Of a DNA stretch of 64,000 bases, positions 47,029 to 59,031 are shown one piece after another. The stretch is from Beroe forskalii. Taxonomy: Eukaryota; Ctenophora; Nuda; Beroida; Beroidae. Location: NCBI GenBank assembly GCA_011033025.1, contig WFMF01000076.1, positions 98,770 through 162,769 of the forward strand, in the 5' to 3' direction. The position numbers and the translations under genes are program-made. Below the pieces are notes generated by a model. That model was given only the letters and a program-made list of their open reading frames with translations, ran no database searches and was not told the DNA's origin. The stretch's first letter is position 1. Every line of letters begins with the position of its first letter.

Positions 47029-47075
47029 TTGCCAAGATACCACACTCATACACGTGATTTGATTGTCTGTTCGAG
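47029..47075 (+). promoter_or_regulatory. Candidate non-coding first exon, plus strand
   Basis: About 30 bases after the TATA-like TTTATATAAT, a short leader ends at TTCGAG|GTAAGG (47075/47076), a good donor. There is no ATG. The next recognisable plus-strand exons are the ankyrin exons from 56.6 kb, but no link can be shown. Confidence 0.35.
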
Positions 47076-47384
47076 GTAAGGAGAGAGCAGTTCTAAGAAT
47101 TCATGGCAATTATGCCATAACCAGTGTACACTAAAGTTATTGTGTAACACAGAGAGAGCCATTTAACAAAGCAGTGGTAATGAGATAATAATGAGATGTA
47201 ATACAATGAGGCGATGATGTGTTATGTTAACCTTCTAGAACAATCCATCCAATAAAACTGAATATTTCGTCTTATCATGCATAATTATGCGCATTATATT
47301 TTGCATAATTTTATCTTCTTTTAGCTGGAGCTCCTAAATACTTTAAACTTCTAGGATTTTACAAGTGGTGGCGCCGGTGCACAC

Positions 47385-47605
47385 GGTGTGCTGGAAGGAG
47401 AGCTGAGCAGCGCACACTGTGCTAAGAGAGCAGATCAGTTTGCACAGTGCGCACACTGAGAAAAGAGAGCTGAGCAGTGCACAGTGCGCACACTGAGGAC
47501 AGAGAGCTGAGCAGTGCACAGTGCGCATACTGTGCACTTGAGGGAGAGCTGTACAGTGCACAGTGTGCACACTGAGGACAGAGAGCTGTGCAGTGCACAC
47601 AGATG
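47385..47605. repeat. 37-bp tandem repeat (GAGAGCTGAGCAGTGCACAG)
   Basis: GAGAGCTG starts at 47465, 47502, 47544 and 47581, mostly 37 bases apart. Each unit is rich in GTGCAC/GCGCAC palindromic words. Cys/His/Ser-rich frames on the minus strand are artefacts. Confidence 0.85.
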
Positions 47606-48289
47606 TCCTAAAGAGCTTCTCCGTGGCACTTGTGATTTAATCAGCCCAGTGTAACATGACACCAGTGACATTCCAAGAATGCCACAACAATGCACCGCCT
47701 TCTAGTTCTACGAATCACGAATGAGATAACTGCACTTATTGCGCCATGAGTAGATGATCTAACACACAGTGAGTAATGTGATGAAATTGCATAATATGCA
47801 GTTTTGCATCGATAATATGTAGGACTGGATAAAAATACGACGAATGTTAGTATATCCTGCCGGTCACATCGCGCTACCTGCGTCAGCGTGACTCTGTTGG
47901 GAGTCCACAGGACATCAACATGACTCCAGTGACCTGCAGCCACCTGTCCAGCCAGTGACAATAGACTGATTATACGGTCGTTAGGCGGGTAATATAATTG
48001 GCTCTCATCCAGCGTCACAAGCACGAGAACAATAGGCGGCATCGTATCATTACTTTACTACATTGCGATGTGATAATGACGACATAGTAACTACCTATTT
48101 CTCGCGTGTTAGTCTGGTCAGTTAAGGCAAAAAAAGGGCCGCCGCCTGCAACGGCTTGAAACACCTTATTGACCGGTTCAGTGATGTAGTTTTAACCCTC
48201 CTTATTGCAAATCCGGAGGGACCTATTTTTGTTAGGTGGTGGAACATGGCGCAATTGCGCCATTTGGCACCATGGCGCCGAAAATGCTA

Positions 48290-48600
48290 ACTTTGCTAGG
48301 AAGGTCTTAAGACTTCGTTTTTAAGCCAAAAAGAACCGCAATGGCCATGTTTATATACGACTTGTTAATAAAGATATGCCCTAAAACGCTCTGAAGCCGA
48401 GAGTTATGGGCGAAAAACTATTTTAGCCCGCGCAGGCTTAAATTTGGCGATTTTTTATAACTTGAGTCAGGAGGGTCATAGAGACTTTGTTAATAGCTTA
48501 AAAAGAAATCATAATGACCACGTTTATATACGACTTGTTAATAAACATAAGTCCAAAAATGCTCACAAGTCAGAGTTATGGGCGAAAAACTGATTTTAAA
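48290..48600. repeat. Diverged 173-bp tandem duplication
   Basis: TTTATATACGACTTGTTAAT lies at about 48349 and again at 48522. GAGTTATGGGCGAAAAACT also recurs at the same spacing. Copies have about 20 percent differences. No coding content. Confidence 0.8.
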
Positions 48601-50351
48601 TCCATGTGGGTCCAAATATTTGGCCCAAAATGGATCTAATTCATTATTCCAAGTTATAAATCTTTCAATTGAAGCATTTCAAGTGATCACAAGTCATACA
48701 TCTTGTCATAAAGCAGTTCTTTAAACTTTTAAACGATTTGAACCTGCTGTTGTTCATTCAATGGGGTGGCAAGTTTGATATCCCGGACAATGGGGGAGCC
48801 AAAATGCCTTCCCTTCATCTTGGTATACCTTATTGGCCTTTAACCAGCCACTTGGACAATTTTTTCAAACAGTTTCCAAACCAAGAAATTTTTGCTCAAA
48901 AATAGCCACGACAACCAACTTATACTTATTTTAAATTGCATCAAAAAACTCAAATACTGGCCTAATATCATGATTTACATGCCACGAAAAAACTTAATCC
49001 TGGCCATCCTAGATACATGCAAAATCCTTTTCAAAATATGCAGTTTTGAGATATGTCGAACTCTTAAGACAAAAATGCATAAAATTACTTGAGCTCTATC
49101 TTTATTTTAGAATTGAATGTGCATTTTTTAAATTAAAATTGTGCATTTTTTGTATTTATCGACTTTCCATATCAAGGGATTCTAATTGTCAGTAGCTGTG
49201 AAAATAAAAGTGCATGTTTTAAGCACTGAAATGAAAATTATGCATGTTTCAATTATGCACGTTTCAAATCTCATTTGTATTAAAAAATAGTAATTGCATT
49301 CATAGAAATTGTACGTTGAATAAAATTACGATATTATGCATAATATTAAANNNNNNNNNNNNNNNNNNNNNNNNNNNNNNNNNNNNNNNNNNNNNNNNNN
49401 NNNNNNNNNNNNNNNNNNNNNNNNNNNNNNNNNNNNNNNNNNNNNNNNNNCATGATAAGTGATAATTATGAACCTCTAAAAAGTAGAAATTAAAATGGAA
49501 AATTCAAGAAAGTTCCCAATTTTCTGATTTCTAATCACTACCTTCGAGCGCCCAAATTATGTCTGCCCATAATTCGGTTCACCAATGTGTAACCTTAAAG
49601 TATGCCCAAAGTAATAGTTATGAAAAATAATTTATGTTCTCAATTTTAAGTCGCACTTTACAGTTGAATTGAAACTTTGCAATTTTAAGATTTATCCGTA
49701 GAGCTGCAGGCACATTCAGCGCACGGGCATTGTCTAACACTTTTACATTTTGTAATAAGAGATATCTTTCTACACACAAACATATAAAACACTACACACC
49801 CTTGATTACCGCAAATTCTTTCAAGAGCAATTAGACGGAAAGCTAAATTTGTTTACATAACACCTCTCTTCCATAGCTCGCAGGATAATTGAGTTACATC
49901 ATCCTAGCCCTGTCGGGCAAATTTGCCATACAGCAGATTCTGGGTATCTTTTTTACACCCTCCCCAATTAAATTAGCTCTCATTAAGAAACTAATTAATC
50001 CACAGGAATGATTTTAATTTTGTCGTATACAAGATACTAAGATAGGCAAAACCTAAGCTACTGAAAAAACCAGAACTCTAGCTTTAAAAATGGCTTCTCC
50101 ACATAACGGTTTAAGTGTGTGCGGGCATTTTTGCCATACAACCGTCCCTTTACTGTTAACAAGAACACCCTCGATTTTGGCAATATTCAAGTTGTAATAA
50201 CTCGGCCATTTTAAATCCAATCGATCTGAAATTTTGACAGTTGCACCTTTGACCTCTAAACATGCGATGTTCAAATTTTGGTGTGATTTCGGCCACGGGA
50301 ACTTCCCCAAATTTTAACGTGAAATATGGCCAATCCATGAAACATATAGTT
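48601..50351. other. Anonymous AT-rich sequence with gap
   Basis: Includes 100 N at 49351-49450 and stretches of GTGCATTTTTTAAATTAAAA-like words at 49120-49340. No gene recognised. Frames such as 48892-49092 are short and AT-driven. Confidence 0.5.
49351..49450. other. Assembly gap (100 N)
   Basis: Exactly 100 N, a scaffold join of unknown real length. Confidence 0.99.
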
Positions 50352-50707
50352 GGGGGCTGGCAAGCAAAGTTACGGAAACTTGTCCTCAGGCCCTCCGGAC
50401 ATTCGGCTGTAACGGACTTTCGCCTCCGAGGGCCCTCGGAGGCTCGTCTACCGTTAGGGAGTGCCGTAGAACGAGCTCGGACCCTTCGGGTCCTGGTTGC
50501 GCGCCTTCGGGCCTTCGAGCAAAAAGTGGCGCCGTAACGAGCCACCTCGGCCCCTTCGGGGCCTCGGTGAGGCACTCTCGGCCTTCGGCCCGAGCAAAGT
50601 TAGACGCCGTCACAGAGCCACTGGCCCCGGGGCCCAGGAGCGCTCGGGCCTTCGGCCCGAGCAAAGTTGGTTCTCCGAAAAAACGCCGCGGGGGCTTGCC
50701 AGCCCCC
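50352..50707. mobile_element. GC-rich insertion with 14-bp TIRs
   Basis: GGGGGCTGGCAAGC (50352-50365) and its complement (50694-50707) bound a GC-rich cassette in AT-rich DNA. The interior is made of short palindromes such as CCTCCGAGGGCCCTCGGAGG, CTTCGGGCCTTCG and repeated GGCCCGAGCAAAGTT. No target duplication is visible. The overlapping frames of 74-139 codons arise from the GC bias and are not convincing genes. Confidence 0.65.
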
Positions 50708-51527
50708 TGATAAGAAGATGATAATTTGGGACCCAATTTAAATCGATGAGATCTCAAGTTCCACAAATGGTAGAGACATGATCAAGGTCAGGTTTTGTAG
50801 ATCTAAGATGGGAAAATGTAATAGGCTATAAGAGAAGTTCTGGTGACGTCATTATGACGTCATTATGACGTCATCAACTTAGCGAAATTTTACTGCTTTT
50901 TTAGCGAAAATAGGTCGTTTTCGAGCGCATTTTTCACCAAGAAGGAAAGGAGATAGCTTCTTGATTTTTCCAAATAGGAGTTAGCAAATTTAAAGAGCTT
51001 TCAGAAAATCATATGGACTATTGGTCTATCTCGATTTTTCATCGAGATCTACGCGATTTTCTAAGGTGCGGTAAACAATCGATGTCGAAAATTTAGGACA
51101 AAAGTTAAATGAGTGCAATGTCAAGAACTGCGACTTATCTTGAAATGAGACCGGTCAAAATATATGTTGTACTAAGGCGGAATTTACTTATAGGCTATAT
51201 TGGAAGTTGCTTTTGAGCCTATTTGGGTGCTGTGATGACGTCATCAAATTCGCGTAAACCACTAAAATAGCATATTTTTGCGATAAAACGCTATTTTGCG
51301 CTACTTTGAACATCTCTAACTCAGAGAGTTTTCATCGGAATATGTTTTACCTCGATATTTTGCTTTCAGACCTCGAGATTTAGCTATAAAACGAGTTTCA
51401 AGGTGATCGGTCGAAATATGTCGTCATCCGAAGCCTCTAAAAATTGAGCCGCAAAATGGTTGAAATTACGTTAATGATGAAAAATTGTACTTTAGCCTTA
51501 TTCTGTGATACGATGACGAACTAATAA

Positions 51528-51895
51528 GCGGTTACATGTCGAAGTGGTGACCGTATACCGCAACTTACATGGTCGAGGCGACAGCCGAGACTGTGTAAGT
51601 TGGATAATGGACGAGGCGTGCCGAGTTCATTATCGTAGGTATACGGTCACAGCTGAGATCATGGAACCGGATTATACCCCGACCGGAAATAGCTGTGAAC
51701 TTCTATTCTCTGACCAAACAACAGAAGTTTTTTCCCACTCGGGTCTGACGACCCTCGTCCGGATTCAACGCTTAAGTAGATATTTGAGTGCTCCTTTATA
51801 AAATCAAATTTCATTTTAAGCTTTTTTGCACAGTTATTCAATGGAGACCGTATAACCAAACTTACACGGTCGCTAAAACAAGCGTGGGAGGGGTA
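51528..51895. mobile_element. 368-bp insertion in block C copy 1
   Basis: Absent from copy 2, where GAACTAATAATGGTTTC is continuous. TAA is found on both sides (51525-51527 and 51896-51898), a possible 3-base target duplication. The first 120 bases fold into a three-way junction. A related word, GACCGTATAACC...AAACTTACACGGTC, recurs near the right end (51845-51872). The 85-codon frame at 51544-51801 has no recognisable domain. Confidence 0.7.
51547..51650. other. Three-way-junction (cloverleaf-like) inverted repeat
   Basis: Closing stem GTGACCGTATACC with GGTATACGGTCAC (13 pairs). Inside, hairpin one is CAACTTACA with TGTAAGTTG, and hairpin two is GATAATGGAC with GTTCATTATC (one G-T-type mismatch). 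Both hairpin tips carry CGAGGCG...GCCGAG. Nesting of three stems in 104 bases is unlikely by chance. Similar tips occur at 53393-53413. Confidence 0.65.
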
Positions 51896-52092
51896 TAATG
51901 ATGGTTTCCTCATGTCTTTCAGTGACTAAATGTGGGAAATATACGATGAAATAGTGAATCACGTGAGTTCACGTGGACGTTTTGTAGAAATTAGGGGATT
52001 TCAAGAAAATGATATTTACACACGATTTTAGACTTGATTACGTTGAAATGAGTTCAAATACGACTAATGCACGTGAAATTAGATCTGGGTGC

Positions 52093-53426
52093 TACATTTC
52101 AGCACGTGAGTTCACGTGGACGATTTGTAGAAATTAGGAATTGGTCAATTCTAGTAATTCCAAGTTAGAATAACGTTGTTTCGGACTGCGTGAGGTTTAG
52201 TTACATTGGTTCCAACCGAAAGAAATGGACTGACGTCACCAAATCAGCAGGGGGTTACTACGACAACCGTCTCGGTTTTGGAGATATACATAATAATAAT
52301 AATTATAAGATAATAATTTCGTAAGAGCACGTGAATAATGTTTGTGCTTCCGTACACAATTAAATTTGAGCTTGCCAAGAAAATATCAAGAGAAACGAAT
52401 GCAATAGGGAGAAATGAGGCGCCGTTGCTATGGAGATTGGATATTTGCGCACGTGCAACATAAAGTAGTTCGTAAAGTAGTGTTACTATTACGCAAGTGT
52501 TTTAAGCAGCAGTCGAGATGTTGATTTTAAATGTTGATGTTTTTAAATTTGTTGTTCATGAGGCATGTAGGAATATTTAGGACGACAGTTATTGGAAGTT
52601 TAGGAAAGTAGGAATTTATTACGAAAATAATCTCTGAGCAGTAGAGTTCAACTGATGAAATAAGTTCGCATCGCGCAATGTCCGTAAGTCGGTCTCGGCG
52701 TGTTTTTAAATAAATGGTAGGTTCACAAAGTAAACTTCGACTCAGAGCACTTCACGTAAGGGAAACAAAATTGTTGAAGTAATGAAATGAACAAAACGCG
52801 CGCGCATTTTAATTTTGCGCGCTGAAACTCTGCGCGCGGCTCTGGTTTGTTGCAAAGTTATTTCAGATTGAGTAACACATACTTGCAGAGAAAATGCGCG
52901 GCGTTAGATAATGAATTTGATTATGCTGCTCTTAGCGAGCGCGCGTCACATGGCCTAGATATCTTTTTATTTTGAAATGTATAATCAATTTCAAGATCCT
53001 TAGTAAACGTTTATCATCATTAGAAAACATGTTTTGTCAATGGACGTTGTCCGGGCGAGCGCATTAAAACCATCTATCATCCAAGTTTGTATCGTTGTAC
53101 GCTATAAGACAAAGGTGACGGGTAGTAACAAATATTCTGGAAAATGAATCTTTATTAATTTTCCAATTTAAGCAGCCGTAATCAGTATACGAAAAAGAAA
53201 TGATTCACGGCAACATCAAAGTCAAATGCAATGCGTTACTATAGCCCACCCTACCCACGCGTGCGGCGGGTAGGGTAACATAGGGGCGTGACATTGCCAT
53301 TCACCTATGCGCCATCAAACAACACACTTCGGCAACTTCGGTTCCTATCAACCTAACATCATTCGGCTGGCTTTTTGGTAAGAATTTAGAACGAGGCGTG
53401 CGTAGCGCCGAGTGAGTGAGTTGTTA
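52093..53426. other. Anonymous sequence between C copies
   Basis: Contains a run of GCGCGC words at 52797-52845 and a GGCGGGTAGGGTAAC stretch near 53266, with no gene recognised. The C-copy spacing suggests this part belongs to one or more inserted elements ending at 53450. Confidence 0.45.
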
Positions 53427-53450
53427 TAGCAGGCCCACCGGGCCTGCTAG
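53427..53450 (+). mobile_element. Helitron-like 3' terminus (hairpin plus CTAG)
   Basis: TAGCAGGCCC ACC GGGCCTGCTA is a perfect 10-base stem with a 3-base loop, and the sequence ends CTAG before a T. Helitrons end with a hairpin and CTRR (often CTAG) and insert before T. A similar end, GGGCCCTGCTAGTATA, is at 60152-60167. The 5' TC end is not located, and no Rep/helicase is present in the window. Confidence 0.4.
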
Positions 53451-53454
53451 TAAT

Positions 53455-54445
53455 AAGATAATTTGTGACCCAATTTAAATCGATGAGATCTCAAGTTCTA
53501 CAAATGGTAGAGACATGATCGAGGTCACGTTTTGTAGATCTAAGATGGGGAATTGCATTAGGCTATAAAGAAGTTCTGGGTGACGTCATTATGACGTCAT
53601 TATGACGTCATTATGACGTCATCAACTTAGCTTAAAAATTTTACCGCTTTTTAGCGAAAATAGGTCGTTTTCGAGCGCCACCAAGAAGGAATGGAGATAG
53701 CTCAAAAATTTTGAAAAATCGTTGGTTGGAAATTTAAAGAGCTTTCAGAAAATCATACTGATCCTTGGGCTATCTCGATTTTTCATCGAGATATACGCGA
53801 TTTTCTAAGGTGCGGTGAAAAATCGATGTCGAAATTTTAGGACAAAACTTTAATGAGTGAGATGTCAAGAACTACGACTTAAATCTTGAGATGAGATCGG
53901 CCAAAGTATGTTGTACTAAGGCAATTTCTTATAGGCTATATGGGAAGATGGTTTGAGCCTATTTGGGTGCTGTGATGACGTCATCAAAATCGCGTAAACC
54001 ACTAAAATAGCGTATTTTGCGATAAAATGCTATTTGCGCTACTTTGGAACATCTTCGAGAGAGTTTTCATCGGAATATGTTTTACTTGATATTTTGCTTT
54101 TAGACCTCGAGATTTAGCTATAAAACGAGTTTCAAGGTGATCGGTCGAAATATGTTGTCATGCGAACCCTCTAAAAAATTGAGCCGCAAAATGGTTGAAA
54201 TTACGTTAATGATGAAAATTGCTTTAGCCTTATTTTGTGTTACGATGACGAACTAATAATGGTTTCTTCATGTCTCGCAGTTACTAAATGTGGGAAATAT
54301 ACGATGAAATAGTGAATCACGAGTTCACGTGGACGTTTTGTAGAAATTAGGTGATTTAAATTGATATTTACACGCGATTTTCGACTTGATAACGTTGAAA
54401 TGGGTTCAAATACGACTAATGCACGAAGAATTAGATCTGGGTTAT
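53455..54445. repeat. Duplicated block C, copy 2
   Basis: Second copy of 50716-52092 without the 368-base insertion. It carries four TGACGTCA octamers at 11-base spacing (53581-53621) against three in copy 1, plus the shared one at 53976. No coding frame survives in both copies. Confidence 0.88.
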
Positions 54446-56085
54446 ACACGAACCCCATTGAAAATCATATTGATATTATAAATATTACTTTCAAGTCTCA
54501 CCTATAATGAGCTAATGGAACATTATGATCAGTTATATTGTGAAAGATCGGAAACAGATCTCACGAATTTTGCGAAAATAGTATCATTTCCCATTTACTT
54601 AATAAACACCGTTCTTTGAGAAGCCACTGTATATATTCCAAAAGTCATATATTATAGGTACCAGTAGCGACAAGCATTGCTTCATCCCCCCACGCACTGT
54701 TAACTCGACTAACAGGCAGAGGGGGTGATGTCAGGGTCACTGTTTAGCACTGGCAACTGACGACCCCATACCACCTACTGGAACGTGTACAGGGATATAT
54801 CAATTAATCAACTGCACATTATACGGACTCTGTTATAGCTCCCGATACTATAACGCTTTAACTATATTTCTCACGAAAACAACAAATAACACTTTCTCTG
54901 AGAGCTGGCAGTGTGAGGGCATGATATGTGAGAGGGCATGAATGACTCAAGAGGTTGAAGTTTGAATGAAAAAACTGATACGAAGCTTTCGAAAATCATG
55001 TGATTATCGTCGTCAGAAGGTATGGCTGCTTTAATTGATTGGCTAAGAATAAAGTTGATAGTGCTTCCGGAAATCATCTGACAATCATGCGCCCAGTCCC
55101 TACGTTGAGGAAGTGCGAAACCCTCCGAACTGTTGAACCCTTCCAATAATTCATGAACTAGGAAAGCATCACTTTGTCGTCCTATAACGCCCTCGCAGAA
55201 CAGATGCTGTGAAGAGCTGTCATTGAGGTAGCACTTCATTAGCAGCGTTAGTATACGCCGCGCACCAGAAATAGCGGTTCAACGTCATCAACTCACTACA
55301 TCATGATATGATAATGACGTCATCTCAACCCCCTGTTTCTCATGCATGGCATCTAGATGCCGTGAGTGGGCTTTTATCCTAATCGTAACCCTCCGCCACA
55401 ATGAAATCCAATTTTCAACTTGTCAGCTACTTAAATTAAGATACTAGAACATTTGTCACTTGTCTTGGGAACCAATCATAATTATTAGCTGAATCTGCCA
55501 CCTTATGTTACTGAAGCACTTAAGTGCTAAGGTTTTTTTCCGTTTTTTTGTACATCAAGCAAACGCGCCCCCACGTCCTGGTGAACTTTTTGGCAATGTG
55601 CTAAGTTATTGACTAAGTACTAAGGTACACCTTGCTCGTACTTCTGTGCCTTATTGAAACTGCGGATCTATATAATCGATATAGAAATAATATTGTCGAA
55701 ACAAGCAAAAATTGCATGTAATGGGAATCAGTGTGGAGAATTAACCATTGTGAAACATAATATCGACGCGTATAGAGTACCTTAGGAGTATCTATGTGGA
55801 GTAAAATTTTGATGTTTACAAATTTGGCGGGGTACAATTTGGGGATTTTTATCAAGTCATTACTATAGTTGACATATGATAATGACGTCATTTCCAACTG
55901 TCATGGTGTGTGAAAAAGTGGGGATTTTTCCGAAAAATCCCCAAATCACAACCTCCATAATTACACCTAAGGTAAATAAAAACTATCATTTCTCTAGAGG
56001 GGCTATTAAACTGGCGAAAAAAGGTGTTATTTCGATGCTGGCATTTATAACATCGGTGGCTGCTGTCAGCTGATCACTCAAATAA
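54446..56085. other. Anonymous sequence with CRE-octamer repeats
   Basis: TACATCATGATATGATAATGACGTCAT-like words at 55300-55325 and 55860-55892 are diverged copies of one dispersed repeat. GGGGATTTTTCCGAAAAATCCCC-type palindrome at about 55919-55941. A 122-codon minus frame (54871-55239) has no domain that I can identify. Confidence 0.5.
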
Positions 56086-56592
56086 AGCTAATTAAAGCTA
56101 ATGAAGCTAATAAAACTTATAGAGCTAATGAAGCTAATAAAGCTAATAAAGCTAATAAAGCTAATGAAGCTAATAAAGCTAGTAAAGCTAATAAAGCTAA
56201 TAAAGCTAATAAAGCTAATAAAGCTAATAAAGCTAATAAAGCTAATAAAGCTAATAAAGCTAATAAAGCTAATAAAGCTAATTATAGCTTATTAAGGCTA
56301 ATAAGCTAATTAAAGCTGATTAAATAATGAAGCTTATCAAAGCTGATTAATTAAAGCTAATTAGAGCTAATGAAAGCCAATAAAGTTTATTAAAACTAAT
56401 TGAAGCTAATTTAAGCTGATTTCAGCTATAGTTAAAGCTAATTAAAGCTAATAAAGCTATAAAGATAATAAGCTAATTAAAGCTAGTTAAAGCTAATGAA
56501 GCTATAAAGCTAATTAAGGCTAATTAAAGCAAATTAAAGCTAGTTTAAGCTTATGAAGGCTAATTAAGGCTAGTTAAAGCAAATTAATCTTC
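56086..56592. repeat. 9-bp tandem repeat (AATAAAGCT)
   Basis: More than 40 units of AATAAAGCT, purest at 56140-56280 and increasingly degenerate to the right (TTAAAGCTAA). Nine bases is three codons, so a LIKLIKLIK frame stays open. It sits directly upstream of the first ankyrin exon, i.e. in the preceding intron. Confidence 0.95.
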
Positions 56593-56603
56593 ATTATTTT
56601 CAG

Positions 56604-56660
56604 GGGAAGCTCAACATGTTGATGACAAGCGATAACCAGGGCAAAACGCTGGCGCACATT
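56604..56660 (+). CDS. Ankyrin-repeat protein, exon a
   Basis: Flanked by a strong acceptor (TTCATTATTTTCAG) and a consensus donor (ATT|GTAAGT). The 57 bases read GKLNMLMTSDNQGKTLAHI in phase 0. The last part, DNQGKTLAHI, is the start of an ankyrin repeat (D.xGxTPLHxAA). It joins in frame to exon b at 60992 (AAQTGSLNCLHWML), completing the repeat helix pair, and this strongly supports the gene. Ankyrin repeats mediate protein-protein binding; the partner and the rest of the protein are unknown. Earlier exons were not found. The following intron is about 4.3 kb. Confidence 0.8.
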
Positions 56661-58829
56661 GTAAGTTATAGATTGAGTAACATGTTGATTTCATATAAGC
56701 TCATTTAATTGATTGATATTCATTTGCTCACCTGGGATCCTTGCCGAAACTGACTTAAGTAAAAAAAACCCGACTTAAGTCAAAATTGTAGTGTAGATTT
56801 ACAATTAAATTTCTACTTAAGTCCGTTTTTTGATTTATTCTGCTCATTAGCTGATTTCTGTCCTGAATTGTATCAAATTAGCATTTCTTATTCTACTGTT
56901 CTACAATCTTACTAAACATGTTGAGTTTTGAAAATTGTTACTGATTTTGTGTTTTGCATGCTAAGTTACAAGTTACTTTTTCCTTCGTCGCTTCCATTCA
57001 TCTTTCCTGTTGATTATATTTCGTTGATTACAATTTGTTTGTTTGCTTGTTTTCATCTAATATCAGAATAACTATAGCACTATTTCGCTCTGAACTTTTT
57101 AAATTTCAAATAGCTTGATAATCTTATCCGATTGGATATGAACATTATCAATTAAGGTAGAACGGTCTTATGATTCAGCGTTTTTCAAACAAGTCTGCAT
57201 CAATCGAAAGCTCGATGTTCTGTTTTTGCTATAGCAAAGTTTCCTGAAAAGGTTCCTGCTAATTGCAAAGTTTCCATATCCGTCCCCTGTTTTTAGATCG
57301 AAATTTTCTGATGCTTCCACATCAGAAACTATAAGTTGACGCCATTATCAATAATAAGTGAATGTCACATGGCAGAGGATGCAGTGTTATGAATTATTTC
57401 CAAGTTTTTAAAGCTCCTGAGTTTGCATATTATTCGTATCAACAAACGTTTCCAACTTAATAACTTCTTTGTTTCTAAGTTTCTGTTTTTTCCTTGTGTC
57501 ATTGTTTTTCTTTGACTCTTTAAGTTCAGCGAACTCATCAGAGATCAGACATTTTAAAATTTTAAAATCGTACAAAAAGCAACTTTCTAAGCACACTGAT
57601 CCCAATTCATAAGTTCAATGTTTCTGGAAAGTAAGAAAGTAATGATATCAATTATGCTCCGTGCGAACAGGAGTCATCAATTACCCAATGCCCATTCTAA
57701 TCTATGATAATTGAATGATCATCTACACGCCATTGTAATCTATGATAATGAAGTTATTGAGACACCATTCTCATGATAATGACGTTTCCCTCAACCGCCT
57801 TTTCCTCAAGTCCGACACGTTGTTTTTGCGCTTTGTTAGTTTGTTGTAGAAACCGATTCAAATGATGGACATTTTAAAAGTTCCTTCTTTGTCTTTGAGA
57901 GTATGATCATGATCTTGCAGTAGTTTTTAAAAGAGTAAAATATTCTATAATTATAAATAATATTCCGGTTTGATTGATTAATTGGTGAGACTTGCCCTTT
58001 TTTCTGAATATCCGAAGTTTTTGTTTTATTCGTTTTATAACGTTTCGCATTTATATTCTAGCACTTGAATAGCACTAAATTTCTACGATTTTGTGCCTAA
58101 GCTTCTAAACTGTACTACATTACAAGTTTACCAGGGCAGCCAATCTATTTATAGACATAAAAATATCTATAAACATTAAAAAATATATGTCTTGAGTAAC
58201 GAATGTATTATATAGAAGTTTTTAGTACGTTATGAATTGTTTGACAAGCTGATTCAAACGATTTGATCATTACATGGATCATTGATCGTGCTTGTTGATA
58301 AAATAATATATCATTAAGTCGCTTGTGAAAGGTAGGCCCTTTGGCGTGAACAGTTTGCTACGGCGAAACCGCATAGTGGTTTCAGCCATAATCGCCTATT
58401 TTCATGTGCGCATTTAATATTTTCCAAGCTAAAAGTGTTTTAGATTAAATCGGTAAGTATATTTTCTAAGTTATAAGTGTTAAGATGAGATCGGGCGGCT
58501 TTTTGAAACATTATTTAAACCGTAGACACGTCGTTTTACACACAACAATAAGATTATTATTTGTTAGAAAAGCATTTATCAAAAGAAGGAGGTTTAAAAA
58601 GTAAACACTAGATATAATTTTATAACTAATTGATTTCCTCAAGTTATTAAATGAAACTGAAAGGATATCAATGATTCGGACGATTTAAAGAGTTGCTTTC
58701 GCAGACTCTTTTGATAGTTCGGTTTAGCAAAGTTAAACATCAATTGAAAAGAAGGAGCAGAAATAATAAGTCAATGATAAGTAAATAATAAGTAAATAAG
58801 AAGTAAATATACAGGACTTGGGTGGCTTA

Positions 58830-59031
58830 AACTTATTAATTCACATAGAAATCGAGGAATTGAATGAACAATCTGGGGTTGTGTTGAGAAACACACTTTG
58901 GATAAACCAACATCTGTCACCACAGCTGTTAGTACTGAACGGAACCTCTCAGCTTCAGTTCCTTGTTTAACATGCCGTTCAGCAAGGACATCCACTAAGC
59001 TCGCCAGGCTAGGCCATATATGAACAACCAT
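58830..59031 (-). pseudogene. Possible protein fragment (unknown family)
   Basis: Minus-strand frame reading HIWPSLASLVDVLAERHV, then GTEAERFRSVLTAVVTD and CFSTQPQIVHSIPRFLCELI before decaying into AT-rich Leu/Tyr codons. Composition is balanced and unlike the AT-driven frames around it. No start or splice context, no recognised motif. It could be a degraded transposon or gene fragment. Confidence 0.3.

Larger units (their letters stand above)
50716..52092. repeat. Duplicated block C, copy 1
   Basis: Matches 53455-54445 in the same orientation, starting GATAATTTGGGACCCAATTT and ending near AATTAGATCTGGGT. It contains three TGACGTCA octamers at 11-base spacing (50844-50873) and another at 51236. 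It is longer than copy 2 because of the 368-base insertion at 51528-51895. Confidence 0.88.

Noticed and set aside
50156-50766. Arg/Pro/Ala-rich frames of 74-139 codons
   Set aside because: GC bias of the palindromic cassette lowers stop frequency in every frame; no domain and no splice context.
56101-56295. LIKLIKLIK 64-codon frame as an amphipathic peptide
   Set aside because: It is a translation of the AATAAAGCT 9-base repeat in an intron.
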